Below, piece by piece: positions 6,477-14,968 of a DNA stretch of 16,458 bases (positions are counted from its first letter, which is position 1; the number at the start of each line of letters is the position of its first letter). The notes under the pieces are model-generated. The model made no database searches. It saw only the letters and a list, made by a program, of their open reading frames with translations, and was not told the origin of the DNA. The translations under genes and the position numbers were made by a program. This DNA comes from JBDTLH01 sp039934875 (GTDB taxonomy: Bacteria > Acidobacteriota > Terriglobia > Terriglobales > Acidobacteriaceae), in assembly GCA_039934875.1 (NCBI GenBank), contig JBDTLH010000284.1:1-16458 (forward strand), written 5' to 3'.

Positions 6477-8555
6477 ATGAAATCATTGAAAGTTAATATC
6501 GGCTTATGCCTGCTGGCGCTGACCTTGAGCGCCGCGGCACAGGATAATAAAACCAAAGTCCAGATTCCCGCCAAACCCACGGTCCCCTCCGAGGCAAAAA
6601 AGGTCCCCGGCTTTTCGGTGGACAACATGGACAAGTCCGTGAGGCCTTGCGACGACTTCTACCAGTATGCGTGCGGGCAGTGGCGCGCCAATAATCCGAT
6701 TCCGCCCGATCAGGCGAGTTGGGGGCGTTTCAATGAGCTGAGAGATGCCAACACGGCGGTGCTGCATACGATTGTGGAAGAACTGGCGGCGAAGCCGACG
6801 CGCACTCAACTGGAGCAACAGGTCGGCGATTACTATGCCGCATGCATGGATGAGAGCGCCATCGACAAGCGAGGCGCGGAGCCAATCAAGGCCGAACTGG
6901 TAAAGATTGACGCGATTCAGAGCAAAGAGCAGCTCATTGCTTATGTGGCGACATTGCATCAGCGCGGCATCAACGCGCTGTTCGGCTTCGGCGCGAGCCC
7001 CAATCTGCATGACGCAAAAATGTACATCGCGAACATCACCCAAGGCGGCACCACGCTTGATAAAGAGGATTACGAGAAGCCAGGGGCGGAGCGCGACAAG
7101 ATGCGCAGCGCGTATGTCGAGCACGTAGCGAAGATGTTTCAGTTGCTGGGGGATGATGCGGGGAAAGCCAATGCCGAGGCCAGGACCGTCCTGCAACTGG
7201 AGACGGCGCTCTCGAACATGCAACTGAGCCGGATTGAGATGCGCAACCCCAGGAACCGGGACAATCCCACCAAGTTCACGGCATTGCAGTCGAGCGTGCC
7301 CAACTTATACCTGGCCGAGTACGCGCAAGGCGTGGGAGCGGCGCCATTCACGGAGATGAACGTCGTCAACCCAGACTTTTTCAAAGGACTGAACGAACAG
7401 ATCGAAAAAGTGCCGCTGGCCGACTGGAAGGTCTATCTGAAGTGGCACCTGTTGCACGAGGCTGCGCCGATGCTGGCCAAGCCGTTCCGGGAAGAGAACT
7501 TCGATTTTTTCAACAAGACGCTCTCCGGCCAGCAGCAGGAGCAGCCGCGCTGGAAGCGCTGCACCAACGCCACCGACCGCGCATTAGGCGAGGCGTTGGG
7601 GCAGTTCTATGTGGAGCGTGCCTTCGGCAAAGACGCGAAGCAACGGATGCTGGTGCTGGTTAACGATGTGGAAGGCGCGCTGCATCAGGACATTGAGACG
7701 CTCGACTGGATGTCTCCGGCGACCAAGCAGGAGGCAATTGTGAAGCTGAATGCAATCACCAACAAGATCGGCTACCCGGACAAGTGGAAGGATTACAGCA
7801 AGGTGGTGATCAAGCGGGATGATCCGGTTGAGAACATGTACGCCGCGTCGGAGTTTGAGCGCAATCGCAATATCCGGAAGATCGGGAACCCGGTGGACAA
7901 GAGCGACTGGAGCATGTCTCCGCCGACCGTGAATGCGTACTACAGCTCATCTACGAATGACATCAATTTTCCGGCGGGAATTTTGCAGCCGCCATTTTTC
8001 GATCCGGCGATCGACGATGCGGTAAATTATGGCGGCATCGGAGTGGTGATCGGACACGAGTTGACGCACGGCTTCGATGATCAGGGGCGCAAGTTTGATG
8101 CGAATGGAAATTTCCGCGACTGGTGGACCAAGGAAGACGGTATCGAATTCGAGAAACGCGCTGCGTGCGTCGCGGATGAATATGAGGCGTTTTCGCCGGT
8201 ACCGGGAACGCACCTGCAGGGACGGCTGACATTGGGCGAGAACACGGCGGACAACGGCGGCTCGCACATTGCGATGATGGCGCTGATGGCACACCTCAAA
8301 AAGACCGATCCCGCGGCTATTAAGAAGCTGATTGACGGATTCACTCCGCAGCAGCGCTTCTTTCTGGGCTTCGCGCAGGTGTGGTGCGAGAACACGCGTC
8401 CTGAATCGGCAAAGCGGCGGGCACAGAGCGACCCTCACTCGCCGGGCGAGTTCCGGGTGAATGGCACGTTGATGAACAACACTGATTTCGACCAAGCGTT
8501 CGGCTGCAAGAAGGGGGACAAGATGGTGGCGGAGAAGCAGTGCCGGGTGTGGTAA
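6477..8555 (+). CDS. Secreted M13-family zinc metallopeptidase, second paralogue
   Basis: This gene encodes 692 residues. The ATG at 6477 has GAGGG 4 nt upstream and opens a signal peptide (MKSLKVNIGLCLLALTLSAAAQ). The N-domain contains RPCDDFYQYACGQW. The catalytic domain has NAYY (N486), H527-E-L-T-H531 in VIGHELTHGFDDQG, and E588/D592 in GENTADNGG. It ends in CRVW. The active site is intact. It is a clear paralogue of the upstream peptidase: long identical blocks surround NFPAGILQPPFF, the zinc site and the C-terminus. It lacks most of the Pro-rich linker and differs after the third zinc ligand (GGSHIAMMAL against GGLRISFLAM). The inserted lipoprotein gene and terminator show the two are separate transcription units. 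It probably cleaves extracellular or periplasmic peptides, perhaps with a different size preference. Confidence 0.95.
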   Translation: MKSLKVNIGLCLLALTLSAAAQDNKTKVQIPAKPTVPSEAKKVPGFSVDNMDKSVRPCDDFYQYACGQWRANNPIPPDQASWGRFNELRDANTAVLHTIVEELAAKPTRTQLEQQVGDYYAACMDESAIDKRGAEPIKAELVKIDAIQSKEQLIAYVATLHQRGINALFGFGASPNLHDAKMYIANITQGGTTLDKEDYEKPGAERDKMRSAYVEHVAKMFQLLGDDAGKANAEARTVLQLETALSNMQLSRIEMRNPRNRDNPTKFTALQSSVPNLYLAEYAQGVGAAPFTEMNVVNPDFFKGLNEQIEKVPLADWKVYLKWHLLHEAAPMLAKPFREENFDFFNKTLSGQQQEQPRWKRCTNATDRALGEALGQFYVERAFGKDAKQRMLVLVNDVEGALHQDIETLDWMSPATKQEAIVKLNAITNKIGYPDKWKDYSKVVIKRDDPVENMYAASEFERNRNIRKIGNPVDKSDWSMSPPTVNAYYSSSTNDINFPAGILQPPFFDPAIDDAVNYGGIGVVIGHELTHGFDDQGRKFDANGNFRDWWTKEDGIEFEKRAACVADEYEAFSPVPGTHLQGRLTLGENTADNGGSHIAMMALMAHLKKTDPAAIKKLIDGFTPQQRFFLGFAQVWCENTRPESAKRRAQSDPHSPGEFRVNGTLMNNTDFDQAFGCKKGDKMVAEKQCRVW

Positions 8556-8649
8556 GAGAGTAGTCAGACGTCCGAGAAGACAGAGGGTCATAGAAATCAA
8601 CCACTGACACTTGATCTCTGGCATGAGGTTGGTGTGTTGAAATAGACGA

Positions 8650-10554
8650 GTGAAGCCAATCTCAATCATCGCGGGCACGGCGGGACATATAGATCACGGC
8701 AAGACGTCGTTGGTGAAGGCGCTGACCGGGATCGACGCGGACCGGTTGCAAGAGGAGAAGCGGCGCGGCATCACCATCGATCTTGGCTTCGCTCACTTGG
8801 AGCTGGACGGCGTCCACATAGGGTTTGTGGATGTGCCCGGCCACGAGAAGTTTGTGCGCAACATGCTCGCGGGAGTAGGCGGCATTGATTTAGTGCTGCT
8901 GGTGATCGCCGCCGATGAGGGCGTTATGCCGCAGACGCGGGAGCACTTCGAAATCTGCCGCCTGCTGGGCATCGAGCGCGGGATTACGGTGCTGAGCAAA
9001 TCGGATGCAGTGGATGCTGAATCCCTGGCGGTGGTGCGGGCGGAAGTGGCGGAGTTTTTGCGCGGGACGTTTCTCGATCCACAATGCGCGCCGCTAATCG
9101 CGGTGAGCGCGAAGAGCGGTGCGGGAATGGAGGAACTCAAGAGCGCGTTGGTCGAAGCCGCCCATCATGTTCGGGGCAGAGATGCAGTTTCCCTGCCGCG
9201 GCTGCCCATTGACCGGGTATTTACCATGCAGGGGTTCGGGACGGTGGTGACCGGCACGCTGATTTCGGGGACCATTGCAGTGGAGCAGGAGGTCGAGATT
9301 CCTCCCTCGCGCAGTCGGGTTCGCGTACGCGGGATTCAGGTGCATGGGAGGACGGTGGAGCGGGCGTCGGCTGGGGAACGCACGGCGGTGAATCTCGCTT
9401 CGGTAGCCAAGGAGGAATTGCACCGCGGCCAGACCCTCGTGCAGCCGCAAACGCTCGCGCCGACGCATCGCTTCGAAGCGTGGCTGGAGCTATCGCAGAC
9501 CGCCTCCCCGTTGAAGCACAAGAGCCGGGTACATGTGCATGCGTTTACCGCCGAGGCGGTGGCGGAGGTCTCCCTGCATGGCGGGAGAGAACTGAAGCCG
9601 GGCATGCAGGGGTTCGCGCAATTGCGCATCGCGCACCAAGCCGATCCGATGTTGCTCTCGCCCGGCGATCGATTCATTATTCGTAGCTTTTCTCCGGTGG
9701 TGACGATAGGGGGCGGGCGAGTACTGGACCCACACCCGCACAACAAGCGGCTCTCGGGCGAGGCACTGCTCAGGTTCTTGCAGACGCTGCGGGACGGCAC
9801 TGCGATGGAGCAATTGCTGGCGCGGATCGAGCGGAGGGGCGGCCAGGGCATCACGGTGGGAGATGCGCTCGGTGAAACCGGATGGGCAGAGTCCCGGATT
9901 GAGGCGCTGGCAAAGCAATTAGAAGATCGAGGAGAGATCGTCGCCGCCGAGGGCGCTTGGATTTCCGCGGCGGCGTGGCAGTCAGCGCGGGACGCGATCC
10001 TGGTGGAACTGGGCCGCTTTCACGAGAAGAACCCACTGGCTGCTGGAGTGGGAAAAGAATTGCTAAAGGACCGTGTGGAACTCGATGGGCCGGTTTATTC
10101 GGCGTTATTGAGCGTGCTGGTAAAGGAGAAGAAGATCGTGTTTTCCAATGATCTGATTCACCTGACAGGGCACAGGATCATCCTGCGGACGGAGGAATCC
10201 GCGGCGCAGCAGACCATCGAGGCGGCGTTCACGAGGGCGGGGCTGAAGGTCCCGGCGGTGAAAGAAGTATTGCAGGAGCTTCCCATCGACCGCATACGGG
10301 CACAGAAGATCGTGACCTTGCTGCTGCGCGATAAGGCGTTGATAAAGGTCACTGAGGAGCTGCTGTTTCACCGCAGCGCGCTAGAATCGCTCAAGCAAAT
10401 GATGCAGCGCGAACGGACTAAGTCTCCGCAGTTGGACGTGGCGCGCTTCAAGGACCTCACCGGAGTCTCGCGCAAGTATGCGATTCCCCTGCTCGAATGG
10501 CTCGATCGTGAGCGGGTGACGCGAAGGGTGGGCGAAGGGAGGGTGATTTTATGA
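8650..10554 (+). CDS. selB: Selenocysteine-specific translation elongation factor SelB
   Basis: This gene encodes 634 residues, the usual bacterial SelB size. The GTG at 8650 places the P-loop correctly near the N-terminus; no strong ribosome-binding site is visible. The G domain shows G1 GTAGHIDHGKTSL (9-21), the G2 region around RRGITIDLGF, G3 DVPGHEKF (61-68) and G4 SKSD (116-119, in place of the textbook NKxD; SelB proteins commonly vary here). Beta-barrel domains II-III follow from about residue 185 (RVFTMQGFGTVVTGTL). The C-terminal ~250 residues are helical and basic, fitting the winged-helix repeats that bind the SECIS hairpin. SelB carries Sec-tRNA to in-frame UGA codons. selA, selC and selD are not in the window. 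The gene overlaps purN by 4 bp (ATGA), so the two are probably co-translated. Confidence 0.95.
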   Translation: MKPISIIAGTAGHIDHGKTSLVKALTGIDADRLQEEKRRGITIDLGFAHLELDGVHIGFVDVPGHEKFVRNMLAGVGGIDLVLLVIAADEGVMPQTREHFEICRLLGIERGITVLSKSDAVDAESLAVVRAEVAEFLRGTFLDPQCAPLIAVSAKSGAGMEELKSALVEAAHHVRGRDAVSLPRLPIDRVFTMQGFGTVVTGTLISGTIAVEQEVEIPPSRSRVRVRGIQVHGRTVERASAGERTAVNLASVAKEELHRGQTLVQPQTLAPTHRFEAWLELSQTASPLKHKSRVHVHAFTAEAVAEVSLHGGRELKPGMQGFAQLRIAHQADPMLLSPGDRFIIRSFSPVVTIGGGRVLDPHPHNKRLSGEALLRFLQTLRDGTAMEQLLARIERRGGQGITVGDALGETGWAESRIEALAKQLEDRGEIVAAEGAWISAAAWQSARDAILVELGRFHEKNPLAAGVGKELLKDRVELDGPVYSALLSVLVKEKKIVFSNDLIHLTGHRIILRTEESAAQQTIEAAFTRAGLKVPAVKEVLQELPIDRIRAQKIVTLLLRDKALIKVTEELLFHRSALESLKQMMQRERTKSPQLDVARFKDLTGVSRKYAIPLLEWLDRERVTRRVGEGRVIL

Positions 10555-11183
10555 TTCGGCTCGGGATACTGCTCTCCGGACGCGGCTCAAATTTAATCGC
10601 GATCGCCGATGCGATTGCGGCAGGGCGTTTGAATGCGGAGATCGCGGTGGTGATCTCAAATCGCCCTTATGCGCCAGGGATCGAAGCGGCACAGCAACGG
10701 GGGCTGCACGCGCATGTCATTCAAGCGAAGGGACTGACGCGCGAAGAGCATGATGAAGAGATCGTTCGCGCGCTCAAAAATCATGGCGTCGAACTGGTGG
10801 TGCTTGCAGGGTATATGCGGTTGCTGACGGCGCACTTTATCCGCGCGTTCCCCAACCGGATCGTCAACATTCATCCCTCGCTGCTGCCGGCTTTTCCCGG
10901 TCTCGATGCACAAAAACAGGCGCTCGATTATGGGGTGAAGATCGCCGGCTGCACGGTGCATTTCGTAACCGAAGGGCTGGATGACGGTCCGATTATTTTG
11001 CAGAAGCAGGTCCCGGTGCTCGAAGGCGATACGGAAGAGACGCTCTCGACGCGCATTCTGGAGCAGGAGCATGCGGCATATGCGGAGGCGCTGGAGATGA
11101 TTGCCCGTGGGCGGGTGGCGATGGAGGGCAGAAGGGTAAGTATCTCGGAGTGCGACCCGCTAACGGTGAGACACTGGAAGTAG
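10551..11183 (+). CDS. purN: Phosphoribosylglycinamide formyltransferase (GAR transformylase)
   Basis: This gene encodes 210 residues, typical for PurN. It transfers a formyl group from 10-formyltetrahydrofolate to GAR, the third step of purine synthesis, in the cytoplasm. The N-terminus holds LLSGRGSN (phosphate loop). The catalytic residues N106, H108 and D144 fall in NIHPSLLPAFPG and GLDDGPI, at the same numbers as in the E. coli enzyme, so the gene is full length and intact. The ATG overlaps the selB stop as ATGA, with GGGAGGG 7 nt upstream inside selB serving as ribosome-binding site. No other pur gene is adjacent. queE follows after 3 bp, so selB-purN-queE looks like one operon although the three serve different pathways. 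Confidence 0.96.
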   Translation: MIRLGILLSGRGSNLIAIADAIAAGRLNAEIAVVISNRPYAPGIEAAQQRGLHAHVIQAKGLTREEHDEEIVRALKNHGVELVVLAGYMRLLTAHFIRAFPNRIVNIHPSLLPAFPGLDAQKQALDYGVKIAGCTVHFVTEGLDDGPIILQKQVPVLEGDTEETLSTRILEQEHAAYAEALEMIARGRVAMEGRRVSISECDPLTVRHWK

Positions 11184-11186
11184 CTG

Positions 11187-11864
11187 ATGCACCTCATCGA
11201 AATCTATAAATCCGTGCAGGGGGAGTCGTCGTGGTCAGGCCTGCCCTGTATTTTTGTGCGACTGGCACGTTGCAACCTTCGCTGCTCGTGGTGCGATTCG
11301 ACGTACACCTTCTCCGGGGGAAAGAAGATGGCGGAGGATGAGGTGATGGCGGAGGTGGAGCGCCTCGCGCCGGTGAAACTGGTGGAGATCACCGGCGGGG
11401 AGCCCATGCTGCAGGAGCGGGAGCTGGTTCCGTTTATGCGGCGTTTGCTCAATACAGGATATACGGTGCTGCTTGAAACCAGTGGCGAGCGCGCGCTCGA
11501 AAATGTTCCGCCTCAGGTGCATAAGATCGTGGATGTGAAGTGTCCGGGATCGGGCGAGGGGGGGAGCTTCCGGGAAGCAAATCTGCGCGCTCTCAATTCA
11601 GGGGATGAGGTCAAATTTGTGCTCCGCGACCGCACGGACTACGAGTTCGCGCGGGATTTTGTGCGCAGCCATGAAGTAGTTGAAAGAGTGCGCGACGTGC
11701 TATTCTCTCCCGCCTTCCGGGTGGATGTTCACGGGCGGACAGCGGAGAATTTCGAGCTCGATCCGCGGATGCTGGTGGATTGGCTGCTGGAGGATGGGCT
11801 GGACGTCCGCCTCAATCTACAGATCCACAAGTTCGTATGGGAGCCGCAGACTAAGGGAGTATAA
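11187..11864 (+). CDS. queE: 7-carboxy-7-deazaguanine synthase (radical SAM)
   Basis: This gene encodes 225 residues. It is a radical SAM enzyme that converts 6-carboxytetrahydropterin to 7-carboxy-7-deazaguanine, the ring-contraction step on the way to preQ0 and queuosine. The cluster motif is C29-x3-C33-x2-C36 in RCNLRCSWCD, the canonical spacing. Other family marks are YKSVQGESSWSGLPCIFVRL at 7-26, TGGEP (69-73) and the C-terminal LNLQIHKFVW. The ATG at 11187 lies 3 bp after the purN stop with GGAAG 6 nt upstream. The other queuosine genes (queC, queD, queF) are absent from the window. The SAM-binding core and C-terminus look complete. Confidence 0.95.
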   Translation: MHLIEIYKSVQGESSWSGLPCIFVRLARCNLRCSWCDSTYTFSGGKKMAEDEVMAEVERLAPVKLVEITGGEPMLQERELVPFMRRLLNTGYTVLLETSGERALENVPPQVHKIVDVKCPGSGEGGSFREANLRALNSGDEVKFVLRDRTDYEFARDFVRSHEVVERVRDVLFSPAFRVDVHGRTAENFELDPRMLVDWLLEDGLDVRLNLQIHKFVWEPQTKGV

Positions 11865-11883
11865 GCAGGTGCATCGGCCAGAG

Positions 11884-11913
11884 ATGACCGGAGGCGCACG
11901 GGCGGGTTACAAT
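11884..11913 (+). promoter_or_regulatory. Candidate promoter of the TPR protein gene
   Basis: ATGACC (4 of 6 to TTGACA) and TACAAT (5 of 6 to TATAAT) are separated by 18 nt, in the 122-bp gap after queE. Transcription would start near 11920, leaving a leader of about 90 nt before the ATG at 12011. The match is moderate and untested. Confidence 0.3.
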
Positions 11914-12010
11914 TCAAGGTTTCAGGTGTGGCGTGGCTGCATCAAATTCATACAGCAGGTTCACATAGCGAGGTCGTGGTACTTAGATGAAGATGAGATT
12001 GAGGTCGAAG

Positions 12011-13156
12011 ATGAACATCGTTTCCATGAGGCAACGGTCGATCGTTGCGGCATTGACATTTACATTGCTGCTCCTGATGGGAAGCCTGCCGGCGGTTGCG
12101 CAGGTCAACGCAACGGTCAAGGGCAAAGCGGTTGATTCGCAGGGCAAGCCGATCGCGGGCGCGACCGTGCAAATGGTCAACGTGGACAATGGCCGCAAGT
12201 TCAAGATGAAGACGGACAAAAAGGGTGAGTTCCTTAATATCGGGATCGCTCCGGGAAAATATTCGGCGACATTGACTGGGGAAGATGGAAAGGTGTTGAG
12301 CAAAGTGGACAACTTCCCAGTGGATCCGTCGCAGGAGGTGAATGAACTCGATTTCAATATACAGGCGGAGCAGCAGGAGACGCAGGCCATCGTCAGCGGG
12401 CAGAAGAAGGTTGAGCCCAATAAAATGACAGAGGAGCAGCGTAAGGCGCTCGAAGAGGCGCAGAAGAAGATGGAGGCGGCCAAAGCCGCGAATGTGAAGA
12501 TCGGCAGTTTGAATACGCTGCTGAAGCAGGCGCGGGCGGACATTACGGCAAAGGATTTTCCTGGGGCAATTGCCGCCATGAACCAGGGTATTCAGGTCGA
12601 TCCGTCGCAGCCGCTGCTCTATGGCACTTTGGGCGAGGCGCAGAGCGACGCAAAAGATTACAAGAGCTGCGCGGAAAGCCTCACCAAGGCGATAGAGTTG
12701 CAAACGGCAACGAACAAGCCGGCGCCACAGATCACCTCCCGCTGGAACACCAACCTGGCGATGTGCCAGATACATAACGGGGACCTGGACGGGGCGAAGG
12801 CAACGTTTGACAAAGCCGCGCAGGAGGACCCGACCTATGCCGGGACCGTCTATTACAACGAAGGCGCGCTGTTGACCAACCTGGGCAAGACGGAGGACGC
12901 CAATGCGGCGTTTGATAAGGCGATTGCCGCTGATCCAACCAAGGCGGACGCCTACTATCAAAAGGGGATTAACTTGGTTGCGAAGGCCACGACCGATAAA
13001 GCGGGCAAGGTGGTACCGGCGCCGGGGACCACTGCGGCGCTGGAAAAATATCTGGAGCTGGCGCCGGACGGGCCGAATGCGGACGCGGCAAAGCAGATAC
13101 TCGAATCTATGGGCGAGAAGGTAGCTACCACGTACAGCAAGGGCAAGAAGAAATAA
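12011..13156 (+). CDS. Secreted carboxypeptidase-regulatory-like / TPR protein
   Basis: This gene encodes 381 residues from the preferred ATG at 12011, which has GAGGT 5 nt upstream. An in-frame ATG at 11987 would add eight residues but lacks a well-placed ribosome-binding site. Residues ~1-30 form a signal peptide (hydrophobic ALTFTLLLLMGSLPAVAQ). A carboxypeptidase-regulatory-like beta-sandwich follows at ~32-115 (VKGKAVDSQGKPIAGATVQM, then KTDKKGEFLNIGIAPGKY). A charged Glu/Lys/Gln helical stretch, possibly coiled coil, spans ~125-160. Several tetratricopeptide repeats fill ~165-355, for example YYNEGALLTNLGKTEDANAA and FDKAIAADPTKADAYYQKG. The C-terminus is basic (KGKKK). The architecture suggests an envelope scaffold or adaptor; partner and function are unknown. 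It probably has its own promoter. Confidence 0.85.
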   Translation: MNIVSMRQRSIVAALTFTLLLLMGSLPAVAQVNATVKGKAVDSQGKPIAGATVQMVNVDNGRKFKMKTDKKGEFLNIGIAPGKYSATLTGEDGKVLSKVDNFPVDPSQEVNELDFNIQAEQQETQAIVSGQKKVEPNKMTEEQRKALEEAQKKMEAAKAANVKIGSLNTLLKQARADITAKDFPGAIAAMNQGIQVDPSQPLLYGTLGEAQSDAKDYKSCAESLTKAIELQTATNKPAPQITSRWNTNLAMCQIHNGDLDGAKATFDKAAQEDPTYAGTVYYNEGALLTNLGKTEDANAAFDKAIAADPTKADAYYQKGINLVAKATTDKAGKVVPAPGTTAALEKYLELAPDGPNADAAKQILESMGEKVATTYSKGKKK

Positions 13157-13173
13157 ACGGTGTGTAATTGCGG

Positions 13174-13193
13174 GCCCGGCGTTCGCGCCGGGC
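13174..13193 (+). terminator. Hairpin with UUCG loop before moeA
   Basis: Perfect 8-bp arms GCCCGGCG (13174-13181) and CGCCGGGC (13186-13193) are closed by TTCG, an exceptionally stable tetraloop. It lies 17 bp after the TPR gene stop and 31 bp before the moeA ATG. No T-run follows (TTCGTTATG), so it may be a partial terminator, attenuator or mRNA-end stabiliser. Confidence 0.6.
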
Positions 13194-13224
13194 TTCGTTA
13201 TGCTTGAATAGCGAAGATGCGCAG

Positions 13225-14457
13225 ATGCAAAGAGTGCTGAGCTTCGAAGATGCGAGCGCTGAAGTGGAGCGCCACGCGATGGACCTTCGGCGACGAAGCC
13301 GCGCCAGCGAGATCTTGCCGCTTGCAGCAGCCGGAGGACGCGTGCTGGCGGAAGGCGTGGTTTGCGATCGCGACCTGCCCCCCTTTGCGCGCGCCACGCG
13401 GGATGGATATGCGGTGCTGTCTTCCGAGGGTACGCAGTCGCGGCGCTGCATCGGCCAGGTTCGCGCTGGGCAAGAGTATGACGGCGAGCTTCAAGAGGGC
13501 GAGTGCGTGGAGATCATGACGGGAGCGCCCGTTCCGGCAGGCGCTGGCGCCGTGGGCGTCATTATGGTGGAAGACACGCGGCGTGAAGGCGAGCGCGTCC
13601 ACTTTGAGCGCACGGCGGCTGCAGGAGAGAACGTTGTCTCCAGAGGCAGCGAAGCCAGGCAAGGAGCAATGCTAATCCCATCCAGTAGTCGCCTTGATCA
13701 TCCGCAGCTCGCGGTCGCTGCGGCGGTGGGTGCGGCCCGGGTCACAGTGTATAAGAGGCCGGAGATCGCCGTGTTGTGTACCGGAGATGAAATCGTTCCG
13801 ATTGATGGGCAGCCTGGTCCGGCACAGATTCGCAATTCGAATGCTTATTCGCTGGCCGCGCAGATCAAGCGCGCTGGAGGGCATCCGCTCCTGCTGCCCA
13901 TCGCCCCGGACGAGACTACCCGGCTGCGAGAGCTGCTGCAACAGGGGCTCCAACATGACCTGCTGCTGATCAGCGGCGGTGTCAGCATGGGTAAGCATGA
14001 CTTGGTCGAACCGGTGCTGGAGGAGCTGGGAGCGGAGTTCTACTTTACCGGTGCGAAGATCCAGCCGGGCAAGCCCATCGTGTTTGGCTCTGTATCAGTA
14101 TCAGTAAAAGAGGCATATTTCCTCGGGTTGCCGGGCAATCCAGTTTCCGCCATGGTGACCTTCGAGTTGTTTGCCCGCCCCCTGGTCGCAGCACTGGCGG
14201 GGGAGGCGTCGCAGCCGCTACTTCCCTGCGCAGCGCGATTGAGCGCACCTGTTCGCGCGAAGGCTGGACTCACGCGCTTCCTACCTGCCCAACTCACGCC
14301 CGCAGCTTCCCTCTATGTTCCGCCTTCGGTCGCGGCCATCGCCTGGCAGGGTAGCGGCGATATAGTTTCGATCACTCGCGCGAACTGCTGGCTGATCGTA
14401 CCGCCCGACCGCGCCGAATTGGATGCTGGAGAAGTTGTCACCGTCCTGCTACGGTAA
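13225..14457 (+). CDS. moeA: Molybdopterin molybdenumtransferase MoeA
   Basis: This gene encodes 410 residues from the ATG at 13225 (MQRVLSFEDA), the normal MoeA N-terminus; starts further upstream would run through the hairpin. MoeA inserts molybdate into adenylylated molybdopterin, the last step of molybdenum-cofactor synthesis in the cytoplasm. Motifs are RDGYAV (59-64), MTGAPVPAGAGAV (98-110), LCTGDEIV (184-191), IRNSNAYSL (202-210), SGGVSMGKHD (250-259), PGKPIVFG (281-288) and GLPGNPVSAM (301-310). These cover the known active-site segments, so the enzyme looks functional. moaC starts 7 bp after the stop and mogA overlaps moaC, so the three genes form one Moco operon. The ribosome-binding site is weak, and the promoter is unclear: the 31 bp after the hairpin leave little room, so read-through from the TPR gene is possible. 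Confidence 0.95.
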   Translation: MQRVLSFEDASAEVERHAMDLRRRSRASEILPLAAAGGRVLAEGVVCDRDLPPFARATRDGYAVLSSEGTQSRRCIGQVRAGQEYDGELQEGECVEIMTGAPVPAGAGAVGVIMVEDTRREGERVHFERTAAAGENVVSRGSEARQGAMLIPSSSRLDHPQLAVAAAVGAARVTVYKRPEIAVLCTGDEIVPIDGQPGPAQIRNSNAYSLAAQIKRAGGHPLLLPIAPDETTRLRELLQQGLQHDLLLISGGVSMGKHDLVEPVLEELGAEFYFTGAKIQPGKPIVFGSVSVSVKEAYFLGLPGNPVSAMVTFELFARPLVAALAGEASQPLLPCAARLSAPVRAKAGLTRFLPAQLTPAASLYVPPSVAAIAWQGSGDIVSITRANCWLIVPPDRAELDAGEVVTVLLR

Positions 14458-14464
14458 TGAACAG

Positions 14465-14968
14465 ATGGCGAACGAAACTAAACTGTCAGGCTCAAAACTC
14501 TCACACTACGATGACGCCGGACGCGCTCAGATGGTGGATGTCTCGAACAAGCTGGAGACGCGGCGTGAGGCGGAAGCGACCGCGTTTGTAGCCATGCAGC
14601 CTGAGGTATTGCGCGCGCTGCCGCTGAACCCCAAGGGAGGTCCGTTCGAAGTGGCACGCATCGCAGGGATTATGGCGGCCAAGCGCACCGCCGAACTGAT
14701 TCCCATGTGCCACTCCCTTCCGCTGAGTTTTGTGGACGTAGTCACTGAACTCCGCGAGCACGGGATCCAGGTCCGCGCCATCGCGGCCACTACCGCCGGT
14801 ACCGGGGTGGAGATGGAGGCGATGGTCGCCGCATCGGTTGCCGCGCTTACCATTTACGACATGTGCAAGGCGCTTGATAAAGCCATTGAGATCCGCGAAG
14901 TAGTGCTACAGCGTAAATCGGGTGGCAAAAGCGGAGAATACGTGCGCGGAGAGAGGCTCCAGCCATGA
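14465..14968 (+). CDS. moaC: Cyclic pyranopterin monophosphate synthase MoaC
   Basis: This gene encodes 167 residues, the standard MoaC size. It converts 3',8-cyclo-7,8-dihydro-GTP to cyclic pyranopterin monophosphate, the second step of molybdopterin synthesis. The sequence shows LSHYDDAGRAQMVDVSNK (12-29), AAKRTAELIPMCHSLPL (71-87), GVEMEAM (114-120) and AALTIYDMCKALDK (126-139), all hallmark blocks including the catalytic Asp and Lys of the last motif. The ATG at 14465 is used because the longer frame would overlap the end of moeA and adds no conserved sequence. It lies 7 bp after moeA; the ribosome-binding site is poor, so translation is probably coupled. The moaA partner that makes its substrate is not in the window. 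Confidence 0.96.
   Translation: MANETKLSGSKLSHYDDAGRAQMVDVSNKLETRREAEATAFVAMQPEVLRALPLNPKGGPFEVARIAGIMAAKRTAELIPMCHSLPLSFVDVVTELREHGIQVRAIAATTAGTGVEMEAMVAASVAALTIYDMCKALDKAIEIREVVLQRKSGGKSGEYVRGERLQP

Noticed and set aside
8556..8649. Search for tRNA-Sec or a SECIS element near selB
   Set aside because: The 94-bp gap shows no tRNA-like cloverleaf and no convincing long hairpin, so nothing is annotated there.
11948..12961. 337-codon frame on the - strand opposite the TPR gene
   Set aside because: The product is an Arg/Leu-rich string without domain logic, while the + strand gives a signal peptide, a beta-sandwich domain and TPRs.
13168..13224. Upstream extension of MoeA (19 codons)
   Set aside because: It would be encoded by the hairpin and yields an Arg-rich leader not found in MoeA proteins.
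13157..13224. Molybdenum-cofactor riboswitch upstream of moeA
   Set aside because: The gap is only 68 bp and is largely filled by one simple hairpin. It is too short for the multi-stem Moco riboswitch fold.
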